Source of the DNA: Anaerolineaceae bacterium UBA5224
GTDB taxonomy: Bacteria; Chloroflexota; Anaerolineae; Anaerolineales; Anaerolineaceae
Direction of reading: 5' to 3'
Assembly (NCBI GenBank): GCA_002409365.1
Contig: DHUW01000045.1
Span: forward strand, 8,031 to 16,864
DNA: 8,834 nt
The notes under the pieces are model-generated. The model did no database searches. It had not been told where the DNA came from and saw nothing but the letters and a program-made list of their open reading frames with translations. Every line of letters starts with the position of its first letter. The stretch's first letter is position 1. Both the position numbers and the translations under genes were made by a program. This document shows positions 1 through 6,294 of this stretch, in pieces.

Positions 1-585
1 GAACTCCAGCCCGATGATATTGGCTATATTGGTCCTGTACCCGAGGCAATGCAGATCGACGCTCCACCAACTGGAGAAGATCAGGCAGAAACAGTGGATT
101 GGGAAGCTTTAATTCCTGAAGGTGATCCCGATCAACGAAGTCTCAATGCTGACCCAAACTGGAGTGATTTTTATTACTTCCATGTTGCAGGTTCTGCTTT
201 ACATCCCCGCGACAGCTCAGTAAACTGGACGACCGACGGTTCAGGCGGCTGTGCTGTGCTTAGTTCAGGCGATACGTCAGTGGTCTTTAATGTACACCTG
301 GATATCCCCAATGGTGCGAGAATCGATTACCTGCGACTTTATTATTATGACACGAGCGCTAACGATTCCTACTCTTGGATTACCAGGTACAACAACACAG
401 GTTCATTGACAGATCTTACGACGGTAAAATCCACTGGGACCGCAGGATATGGCACTACTCTGAGCGCATTGCTTGGACATATCGTAGATTCAACTAATTT
501 CTCATACCTACTGAATTGGCGCCCATACCAACTTGGGCAGACTATGCGGTTGTGTGGTTTTCGTGTCGCCTACCGGCTTCCTTAA
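1..585 (+). CDS. secreted-type beta-rich module protein, A-B order (5' end missing)
   Basis: The reading frame is open from the first base to the TAA at 583-585, so the true start and any signal peptide lie upstream. The in-frame ATG at 49 has only a GAGG two bases before it and is unlikely to be the start. After a polar, acidic linker (to about nt 168) comes half-domain A (nt 169-366; motifs VAGSAL, DGSGGC, RIDYLRLYYY), then half-domain B (nt 370-582; YSWIT, GHIVD, LNWRP, CGFRVAYRLP), where the protein stops. Counting from the ATG at 49, A holds Cys68 and B holds Cys169; they may form a disulphide. The alternating aromatic/hydrophobic pattern suggests a beta-sandwich. I associate this A-B module with Anaerolineae extracellular proteins, but I know of no assigned function. 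The next gene, 28 bases downstream, carries the same halves in reverse order, and the two probably form one operon. Confidence 0.8.
   Translation, partial: ELQPDDIGYIGPVPEAMQIDAPPTGEDQAETVDWEALIPEGDPDQRSLNADPNWSDFYYFHVAGSALHPRDSSVNWTTDGSGGCAVLSSGDTSVVFNVHLDIPNGARIDYLRLYYYDTSANDSYSWITRYNNTGSLTDLTTVKSTGTAGYGTTLSALLGHIVDSTNFSYLLNWRPYQLGQTMRLCGFRVAYRLP
169..366 (+). repeat. half-domain A, copy 1
   Basis: Encodes 66 residues from FYYFHVAGSAL to YYYDTSAND. By hand count 40 of 66 residues match the copy at 1004-1201, with no gaps. Here it precedes half-domain B. Confidence 0.85.
370..582 (+). repeat. half-domain B, copy 1
   Basis: Encodes 71 residues from YSWIT to VAYRLP and ends at the stop codon. 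By hand count 35 of 71 residues match the copy at 764-976, with no gaps. Confidence 0.85.
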
Positions 586-602
586 TAGTAGTTATGGAAA
601 CT

Positions 603-609
603 GGAGGTG
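603..609 (+). promoter_or_regulatory. strong ribosome binding site of the permuted secreted protein
   Basis: GGAGGTG lies six bases (counted from GGAGG) before the ATG at 614, in the 28-base gap after the upstream gene. It fixes the start that gives a complete signal peptide. Confidence 0.85.
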
Positions 610-613
610 AACT

Positions 614-1231
614 ATGAAAACGAGAAAATTCTTTGCGAGTCCGCTATTGGCATGTCTACTTGCCACAGTCCTGCTCAGCTCACTCCTGGCTTTCAGTTCC
701 ATTCCACAAGCGAAAGCACAGTCTATACCGGAAGGTGAACAAGAAATCCAGGCAAATGTTGGTTACTCTTGGATCACTTCTTACAATGATGCTGGTGGTT
801 TCGAGGACCTCGTTGCCCTGCCCTACGGGAAATACTTTGGATATAGTACTCAATTAAGTTCCTATATAGGCAAGGTGGTGGATACGGCAAACAAAAGCTA
901 TGTCCTCAACTGGCGACCTCTCATTACCGGAAATTCACTATATGTGTGTGGACTTCGAGTGGCCTATAAACTCCCAACTGGCGGAGGAAATTATGAGTCA
1001 GGTTTCCACTACTTTCGTGTTGCCGGTTCAGCATTATTCCCACGTGGTGGCAGTGTTGAGTGGCGGACTGATGGGTCAGGCGGTTGTATTTACCTGGTGT
1101 CTGGGGACCCTTGGGAAATTTTTAACATCAACCTCAAAATCCCTGAAGGAAGCCGGATCGATTACTTGAGGATTTACTACTACAGATATGCATCGGATCA
1201 CTTGTATTTGCCGTTAATCCGAAAAAAGTAG
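614..1231 (+). CDS. secreted protein with circularly permuted module (B-A order) and YLPLIRKK tail
   Basis: A 205-residue protein, probably exported. Residues 1-35 form a Sec-type signal peptide: a basic start (MKTRK), a long hydrophobic core and a likely cleavage site after AKA at residue 35. The start is well supported by GGAGG at 603-607, six bases before the ATG. The mature part holds half-domain B (residues 51-121; YSWIT, LNWRP, CGLRVAYKLP), a short Gly-rich linker (TGGGNYESG), then half-domain A (residues 131-196; VAGSAL, DGSGGC, RIDYLRIYYY). By hand count, B is 35/71 and A is 40/66 identical to the halves of the upstream protein, both aligned without gaps. Cys112 (B) and Cys158 (A) match the upstream cysteine pair. 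The protein ends in LYLPLIRKK, a tail type I associate with Chloroflexota secreted proteins. Function is unknown; a carbohydrate- or surface-binding role is only a guess. A terminator follows 27 bases after the stop codon. Confidence 0.85.
   Translation: MKTRKFFASPLLACLLATVLLSSLLAFSSIPQAKAQSIPEGEQEIQANVGYSWITSYNDAGGFEDLVALPYGKYFGYSTQLSSYIGKVVDTANKSYVLNWRPLITGNSLYVCGLRVAYKLPTGGGNYESGFHYFRVAGSALFPRGGSVEWRTDGSGGCIYLVSGDPWEIFNINLKIPEGSRIDYLRIYYYRYASDHLYLPLIRKK
764..976 (+). repeat. half-domain B, copy 2 (placed first in its protein)
   Basis: Encodes 71 residues from YSWIT to VAYKLP directly after the signal peptide and a 15-residue spacer. In the upstream paralogue the same segment is C-terminal. 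Confidence 0.85.
1004..1201 (+). repeat. half-domain A, copy 2 (placed last in its protein)
   Basis: Encodes 66 residues from FHYFRVAGSAL to YYYRYASDH. Where copy 1 runs on into half-domain B, this copy ends in the LYLPLIRKK tail. Confidence 0.85.
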
Positions 1232-1258
1232 AAATCCAAGTATTTAAACAAGAATCAT

Positions 1259-1286
1259 GAGAGCCTTCGAAAGAGGGCTCTCTTTT
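1259..1286 (+). terminator. intrinsic terminator after the secreted-protein genes
   Basis: A ten-pair stem (GAGAGCCTTC at 1259-1268 with GAGGGCTCTC at 1273-1282, including one G-U pair) closes on a GAAA tetraloop and is followed by TTTT at 1283-1286. The T run lies on the plus-strand side, so it mainly ends transcription from the left. The minus-strand side reads ATGATTCTTG, which is a poor T tract, so any effect on the converging permease operon would be weaker. Confidence 0.85.
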
Positions 1287-1309
1287 AGTATCCTGCCAAT
1301 CATACTTAA

Positions 1310-2305
1310 TTAGGAATTTTTCCTAAGGAAATTCAACGATGAAGGTTGTTTATTTTCTGTCCGGGGATTCATGGCGTTGATCAGGCCATCTCCAAGCAAG
1401 TTCCAGCCAACACCGAATAATATCAGAGCAAGGGTAACAGGCAGAAAAACCCACCAATAATTCACTATTCCCTTTGGAGAAAAAATCCAGTCTTTCCCTA
1501 AAAGCAAAGTCGAAGCCCAAGGCGTGGGATGACCCAAACCGATATATGAGAATGTGGTCTGAAGTACAACCAATGCGCCAACATCCTTTGCAGCCAGGAC
1601 CAAAACCGGTGCTATCGCATTGGGAATCAGATGGCGGAAGATAACCCTTGATTTCTTTGCTCCTGAAACCTTGGCGGCCGAAACAAATTCCATCTGCTTG
1701 ATGCGTAAAACCGAGGCATTCATGATGCGGGCATAAGGCATCCACATCAGCAAAACAAACGCCAGCGCTGTCGGATTCATATTCATAAACGGACTAAAAA
1801 GAGGTTTGATACTATTTAATATAGCTGGATTTTTGACAACATACGAATAGAAGCCAGCATATTCTGTACTTTCCAATAGATTCACCAATAAATTGTTATT
1901 GATTTGTTGAAAGAGAACCACCCCAGCAATAATAGGAAATGCCAGAAAACCGTCGACTATCCACATCATCACTGTATTCACCCTGCCGCCAAAAAAGGCA
2001 GCAATGGTTCCTATGAGCGTGCCAATTAGAAAAACAATAGCAGTTACTCCAACACCAAATGTGATTGCATTCCGCGTTCCCCAAATAAGGGCATCAAATA
2101 CACTGGATTGATCAGGTAATGTGCCCAAAGGCGCTTCTGGGCTTGGGGGTTGAGGTACTCTTGAATAGGATTGAACAACATCTTGCGTGTCTGCATTTTG
2201 GGGAGAGAGCAAAGGAGCGAACAGGGCTGTTAAGACAAAAACAAGGATAATGAATAGACCTATCCAGTTCTGCCAACACGAAAAAAACTTTCGGGTGATG
2301 CCCAT
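1310..2305 (-). CDS. ABC transporter permease, DppC/OppC type
   Basis: Inner-membrane permease, 331 residues, of the peptide/nickel importer family; it would pair with the permease encoded just upstream to form the channel. Hydrophobic segments lie near residues 15-35, 80-105, 112-133, 178-195, 228-250 and 285-307. The N-terminal segment (WIGLFII...LFAPLLSP) fits the OppC N-terminal region. The cytoplasmic coupling (EAA-type) loop is at about 208-235 (SAAKVSGAKKSRVIFRHLIP), where the ATPase docks. The C-terminus (WNLLGDGLINAMNPR) is typical of the family. Two oddities: the usual LGTDxxGRD stretch before the second membrane segment reads LGTLPDQSSVFDALIWG, and the loop at about 134-178 is longer than in typical members (about 300 aa). 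The start codon overlaps the upstream stop (TGATG), with AGGAG five bases ahead. Substrate is not predictable. Confidence 0.9.
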   Translation of the reverse strand: MGITRKFFSCWQNWIGLFIILVFVLTALFAPLLSPQNADTQDVVQSYSRVPQPPSPEAPLGTLPDQSSVFDALIWGTRNAITFGVGVTAIVFLIGTLIGTIAAFFGGRVNTVMMWIVDGFLAFPIIAGVVLFQQINNNLLVNLLESTEYAGFYSYVVKNPAILNSIKPLFSPFMNMNPTALAFVLLMWMPYARIMNASVLRIKQMEFVSAAKVSGAKKSRVIFRHLIPNAIAPVLVLAAKDVGALVVLQTTFSYIGLGHPTPWASTLLLGKDWIFSPKGIVNYWWVFLPVTLALILFGVGWNLLGDGLINAMNPRTENKQPSSLNFLRKNS

Positions 2306-3366
2306 CAGGACTCCTCCCGCAGGCGGGGGTCAAAGATCACCTTCAGGAAATCCAGCAACGTAGTCAGAATCAATACAAGCACTGTACTATAAATCGAGAA
2401 ACCTACTGCACTGGGCGCGTCAGGAATGAATGCCAGGCTTTTCACACCCACCGTAGAAAGACCCGGGTAATTAAAGATGATTTCCACGATGAAAACGCTG
2501 GTCATCAAGGATGCCGCAGATAGAATAGTGTGTGTCAGCACAGGTCCGGCGGCATTTCCCAAGGCATAACGCCATGCAAGCGTCTGTTCGGATAAGCCCC
2601 TGGCTCTTCCCGCGATAATATATTCTTTTTGATTCTCTTCGATTACCGCTGTTCGTGTGATCCTACCTAAAATTCCCCATTGAGCAAAAGCCAGTGTAAG
2701 TGCTGGCATGGCAATATGGCGAAGCGCATCCAGAGAAAGTGCCGGATTCTTGTTCAGCAAGCCGTCGATTGTGAGAAAACCCGTATACGCTTTGTAGCCA
2801 TCAGCCTCGATCATCGGGGCGAAGGCGGTTCCCAAACGTCCGGGGGCGAACCAACGCATCGTGATATAGAAAACCACCAGTATGAGGATGGCCAATATCA
2901 TCGGAGTAAGTGAGGTTGCAATAAAGGCTATAGCTCTGAAAAATCGGTCAGCAAAGCCACTTTTTTTGGTTCCAGCCATAACACCACTGAGCAGTCCTAA
3001 TGGAAAGTAAAGGAGTATTGCATAAAAGGTCAATTCCAGGGTAGCTGGAGCCCGTCGCATTAGACCAGTGAAAACATTCTCCTGCAAATTGGGGCTGTAA
3101 CCCCAATTACCCCTGAGGAGGTTGCCCGCCCAGGCGACGTATTGCACCGGAAAAGGGTCGTTTAAATGATATTTTTCAATCATGTTTTGAAGCAATGCTT
3201 CATACATTTCTTCCGTCATGCGCGGAGATGTTCTTTCTGGCATGTAAAGAGAAGCAAGAGTTTCCGGCGGAGTGAGCATGACAGTGGCATAGAGCAACGC
3301 TGTAATGAGTATTAATGTCAGTACAGAACGTAAAATCGAAAAAGAAAGACGTCGGAAGATAGTCAT
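2305..3366 (-). CDS. ABC transporter permease, DppB/OppB type
   Basis: Inner-membrane permease, 353 residues, of the peptide/nickel importer family, expected to form a heterodimer with the DppC-type permease translated right after it. Hydrophobic segments lie near residues 10-31, 108-132, 141-170, 220-237, 274-297 and 321-340. Family hallmarks are DPFPVQYVAWAGNLLRGNWG (69-88), RRAPATLELT (104-113), the coupling loop EYIIAGRARGLSEQTLAWRY (248-267), IFNYPGLSTVG (297-307) and the end FDPRLREES. The long loop at 171-219 is external. The chosen ATG gives the usual short basic N-terminus (MTIFRRLSFS), but no Shine-Dalgarno sequence precedes it. The gene is divergent from alaS, so this is the head of the operon. 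The binding protein and the ATPases are not in the window and cannot be directly adjacent in this operon. Confidence 0.9.
   Translation of the reverse strand: MTIFRRLSFSILRSVLTLILITALLYATVMLTPPETLASLYMPERTSPRMTEEMYEALLQNMIEKYHLNDPFPVQYVAWAGNLLRGNWGYSPNLQENVFTGLMRRAPATLELTFYAILLYFPLGLLSGVMAGTKKSGFADRFFRAIAFIATSLTPMILAILILVVFYITMRWFAPGRLGTAFAPMIEADGYKAYTGFLTIDGLLNKNPALSLDALRHIAMPALTLAFAQWGILGRITRTAVIEENQKEYIIAGRARGLSEQTLAWRYALGNAAGPVLTHTILSAASLMTSVFIVEIIFNYPGLSTVGVKSLAFIPDAPSAVGFSIYSTVLVLILTTLLDFLKVIFDPRLREES
2311..2318 (-). promoter_or_regulatory. ribosome binding site of the DppC-type permease, inside the upstream gene
   Basis: Read on the minus strand this is GGGAGGAG, five bases before the ATG at 2305-2303, within the last codons of the upstream permease. 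With the one-base TGATG overlap it points to coupled translation of the two subunits. Confidence 0.75.
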
Positions 3367-3378
3367 GGTATTAGAAGA

Positions 3379-3390
3379 ATTATCTTATCA
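3379..3390 (-). promoter_or_regulatory. candidate promoter -10 of the permease operon
   Basis: On the minus strand TGATAAGATAAT ends 12 bases before the ATG. It can be read as an extended -10 (TGnTAAGAT) or as GATAAT. No good -35 is seen. Transcription from here would give a leader of only about 5-10 bases. A second weak pair (TTGTTT at 3471-3466 and TAATTT at 3449-3444, 16-base spacing) lies further upstream and would give a longer leader. Confidence 0.3.
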
Positions 3391-3478
3391 CCAAAACGTA
3401 ATCCCATCTTTCCAGTTTTCTTTTATGAATGCTGGTCTATTGAAAATTAGCCGCCTCAAGTCCGTAAACAATCCAGGG

Positions 3479-3508
3479 TGGATTTTCGCCTCGGTAATCA
3501 AGTATAAT
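3479..3508 (+). promoter_or_regulatory. alaS: candidate promoter of alaS (and mutS)
   Basis: A perfect TATAAT at 3503-3508 lies 35 bases before the alaS ATG. The -35 region is weak: TGGATT at 3479-3484 with an 18-base spacer is the best match to TTGACA (3 of 6). The start would fall near 3515, next to a TTAATTAA palindrome at 3516-3523. No T-box or other leader structure fits in the short leader. Confidence 0.5.
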
Positions 3509-3532
3509 TTCTTAGTTAATTAAATTATCTCT

Positions 3533-3536
3533 GGAG
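3533..3536 (+). promoter_or_regulatory. alaS: ribosome binding site of alaS
   Basis: GGAG seven bases before the ATG at 3544. It supports this start, which also gives the canonical AlaRS N-terminus. Confidence 0.7.
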
Positions 3537-3543
3537 TATTCTT

Positions 3544-6288
3544 ATGTATCTAACCGGCAACCAGGTTCGTCAATCTTTCCTCGACTTTTTCGCTGCACGC
3601 GGGCACACGATCGTGCCAAGTGCTTCGCTTGTACCGGGTGGTGACAGCACCCTTCTCTTCACCAACGCCGGTATGGTGCAGTTTAAAGACGTCTTCCTGG
3701 GCACCGAGACCCGCCCCTATACCCGTGCTGTCGATTCCCAAAAATGCTTGCGCGTTTCTGGTAAGCACAATGACCTCGATACAGTTGGCCGTGATAACAC
3801 CCACCACACTTTCTTCGAGATGCTGGGTAATTGGTCTTTCGGCGATTATTACAAGAAAGAAGCTCTCAGCTGGAGTTGGGAACTACTCACTAAGGTCTGG
3901 GGGCTTGACCCTACACGGCTATACGCAACTTATTTCGTGGATGACCAGGGTGACCTGCCCAGCGATGAGGAAGCTCGCAGTGTCTGGCTGGCGCAGCCTG
4001 GTTTCGACCCTGCCCACCTGGTAACGGGCGGTCGCAAAGACAATTTCTGGGAGATGGCGGAGACCGGACCATGCGGACCATCAAGTGAAATTCATTACGA
4101 TTTCGGACCCGATGCCTGCAATATGAAGGATGTTCCCGGGCATATCTGCCAGGTGAACGGTGACTGCAGCCGTATCGTCGAGATATGGAATAACGTTTTC
4201 ATTCAATATAACCGCACCTCCCTAACTGATTTTCAACCCTTGCCCAAGCGCCATGTCGATACCGGCATGGGCTTTGAACGAATTGTTTCAATTATCCAGG
4301 GTGTCAATGGCAACTATGAAACCGATCTGCTCAAACCACTGCTGGATGAGACCCAACGTCTGGCTGGTCAAACCTTCCTGGAGCGCCAGGAAAATCTGAC
4401 AGCTTACCGGGTAATTGCCGACCATGTACGGGCGGCGACTTTTCTGATCTCCGATGGGGTTATCCCCGGCAATGTCGGGAGAAATTACGTTTGCCGCATG
4501 ATCATCCGGCGTGCGGCTCGCTTCGCCCGGAAAATCAACCTCAATGAACCTTTCATGGCAAAAATTGCTGCCAAGGTTATTGAAAATTATTACAGAGCGT
4601 ACCCTGATTTGCTCACCAACAAGGGTTTGATTGAAGAAACCCTGACCAACGAAGAAAAACGCTTTGCTGAAACCCTTGACAGTGGTTTTGCCATGCTGCA
4701 AACCTATATTGAAGAGTTAAAAGGCAAAGGTGAGGCAGTTCTGGATGGTAAACGGGCATTTGAGTTATATGCCACCCTCGGTTTTCCGATGGAACTCACG
4801 CGCGACATCCTGGCAGAGTCCAATTTGAGCGTCGATGAACCCGGTTTCTATGAAGCGATGGAAGCTCATCGTCAGGCTTCGGGCAAGGGTTCAGTTTTTG
4901 CCGAAATGAATGGCAACAAGGTCGAGTTTTATACCGGGCTATTGAGCGATCTGCAAGCACAGGGCAAGTTGCCTTCTGAAGGCGTTATTTATGACCCCTA
5001 CACCTCTTTTGATACTTCGGGCAGACTGGTTGCGATCCTAAAGAATGGCGAACCTGTGATGTCAGCCCAGACAGGCGATGAAGTTGAACTGGTAGTGACA
5101 CGCAGCTCTCTTTACCTTGAATCCGGTGGTCAGGTTGGTGATAAAGGCACTGTCATTGCGAACGATGCAACGAAATCTCAGGGTTGGGAGGTCGAAATCG
5201 AACGCACTTTCAAACCGATAACCGGATTGATCATGCTCGCCGGGAAAGTCAGTCAAGGCATACCCCAGGTGGATGACGCTGCCCTCGTTAAAGTTGACCT
5301 TCCCTCACGCCGCTCAACTATGCGCAATCACACTGGCACACACCTTCTTCATGCTGCCCTGCGAGAGGTATTGGGCGAAAAAGTGCATCAAGCTGGCTCG
5401 ATGGTCGACCCTGAGCTCATGCGCTTCGATTTCAATTATCCGCACGCAGTTTCAAAAACCGATCTGCTCAAAATTGAAGAGCTGGTAAACGAAATGATTG
5501 CCGCTGAATATCCGGTACGAAAAGAGATCAAATCGCTGGATCAGGCAAAAGCTGACGGGGCTACTGCCCTCTTTGGCGAGAAATATGGCTCAACTGTGAG
5601 AACCATCGAGGTGGCGGATGAGCGTGGTTGCATATCGTACGAGCTGTGCGGTGGTACTCATGTGGAAAACACAGCGGAAATCGGCTCATTCTACATCCTT
5701 TCTGAATCGTCCGTAGCTGCCGGCATACGACGCATCGAGGCGGTCACCGGTTTGGGTGCCTACCATTTTGCGCGCGAGCAAGTGGACCAGCTCAACCAGG
5801 TTGCCTCCCTCCTGCAAAGCAGTCCAATAGAGACTTTGAGCAAAGTTGAAACCTTGGAAGCAGACCTCAAACAAACCCAACGTGAACTTGAAAAAGTGCG
5901 CGCCGAAGCTGCCAACCAGGCTTTCAAGCAAAAGCTAGACGACGTTCGGGAGGTTAAAGGTGTTTCAGTCCTTACTGCGCAGATTCCCAATGCAGATATG
6001 GACGCCCTCCGTTCTTTGGCAGACCAGTTCCGCCAAAAACACCCCAGTGGTGGTGTGGTGGTGCTGGCTACTGTAGTTAATGACAAACCTGCCCTGATAG
6101 CAGCTGTCACACCCGACCTGATCAAGCGCGGGTTGAAAGCCGGTGACCTGGTCAAAAAAGTTGCCCAGCTGGTTGGCGGTGGCGGCGGCGGTCGTCCGGA
6201 TATGGCCCAGGCTGGCGGCAAGGATCCCTCCAAACTACCTGAAGCCCTGGCGCAGGTGGATGCTTACATAGAAGAGAACCTGAAATAA
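3544..6288 (+). CDS. alaS: alanine--tRNA ligase
   Basis: Cytoplasmic class II synthetase that charges tRNA-Ala with alanine using ATP and removes mischarged Ser and Gly. It has 914 residues and is complete (E. coli AlaRS has 876). The aminoacylation core holds motif 2 around residues 84-101 (RDNTHHTFFEMLGNWSFGD region) and motif 3 DTGMGFERI (239-247). The editing domain has its four zinc-site residues: His596 and His600 (NHTGTHLLH) and Cys702 and His706 (CGGTH). A coiled-coil-like stretch at about 765-800 leads to the C-Ala domain with the glycine-rich loop at 878-892. Odd point: a cysteine-containing insert at about 190-210 (Cys192, His200, Cys202, Cys208) sits just before the conserved EIWN motif. 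The gene is divergent from the permeases and is followed by mutS after six bases. Confidence 0.98.
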   Translation: MYLTGNQVRQSFLDFFAARGHTIVPSASLVPGGDSTLLFTNAGMVQFKDVFLGTETRPYTRAVDSQKCLRVSGKHNDLDTVGRDNTHHTFFEMLGNWSFGDYYKKEALSWSWELLTKVWGLDPTRLYATYFVDDQGDLPSDEEARSVWLAQPGFDPAHLVTGGRKDNFWEMAETGPCGPSSEIHYDFGPDACNMKDVPGHICQVNGDCSRIVEIWNNVFIQYNRTSLTDFQPLPKRHVDTGMGFERIVSIIQGVNGNYETDLLKPLLDETQRLAGQTFLERQENLTAYRVIADHVRAATFLISDGVIPGNVGRNYVCRMIIRRAARFARKINLNEPFMAKIAAKVIENYYRAYPDLLTNKGLIEETLTNEEKRFAETLDSGFAMLQTYIEELKGKGEAVLDGKRAFELYATLGFPMELTRDILAESNLSVDEPGFYEAMEAHRQASGKGSVFAEMNGNKVEFYTGLLSDLQAQGKLPSEGVIYDPYTSFDTSGRLVAILKNGEPVMSAQTGDEVELVVTRSSLYLESGGQVGDKGTVIANDATKSQGWEVEIERTFKPITGLIMLAGKVSQGIPQVDDAALVKVDLPSRRSTMRNHTGTHLLHAALREVLGEKVHQAGSMVDPELMRFDFNYPHAVSKTDLLKIEELVNEMIAAEYPVRKEIKSLDQAKADGATALFGEKYGSTVRTIEVADERGCISYELCGGTHVENTAEIGSFYILSESSVAAGIRRIEAVTGLGAYHFAREQVDQLNQVASLLQSSPIETLSKVETLEADLKQTQRELEKVRAEAANQAFKQKLDDVREVKGVSVLTAQIPNADMDALRSLADQFRQKHPSGGVVVLATVVNDKPALIAAVTPDLIKRGLKAGDLVKKVAQLVGGGGGGRPDMAQAGGKDPSKLPEALAQVDAYIEENLK

Positions 6289-6294
6289 AGCAAA

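Noticed and set aside
49..585. A complete gene starting at the ATG at 49
   Set aside because: The frame is open to the left edge, the ATG lacks a properly spaced ribosome binding site and no signal peptide follows it, so the gene is treated as 5' truncated.
1259..1286. The hairpin as a fully bidirectional terminator
   Set aside because: Only the plus-strand side has a T run; the minus-strand flank is not T-rich, so use by the permease operon is uncertain.
3305..3523. Plus-strand open frame of 72 codons across the permease/alaS intergenic region
   Set aside because: Starts inside the minus-strand permease gene, spans the promoter region and has no ribosome binding site or recognisable protein features.
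6174..6192. GGC/GGT run as a possible simple repeat
   Set aside because: It encodes the conserved glycine-rich loop of the AlaRS C-Ala domain and is explained by the protein.
5760..6233. Minus-strand open frame of 157 codons inside alaS
   Set aside because: Lies wholly antisense to the conserved AlaRS C-terminal part; its Pro/Ser-rich translation is the shadow of the glycine-rich and coiled-coil coding sequence.
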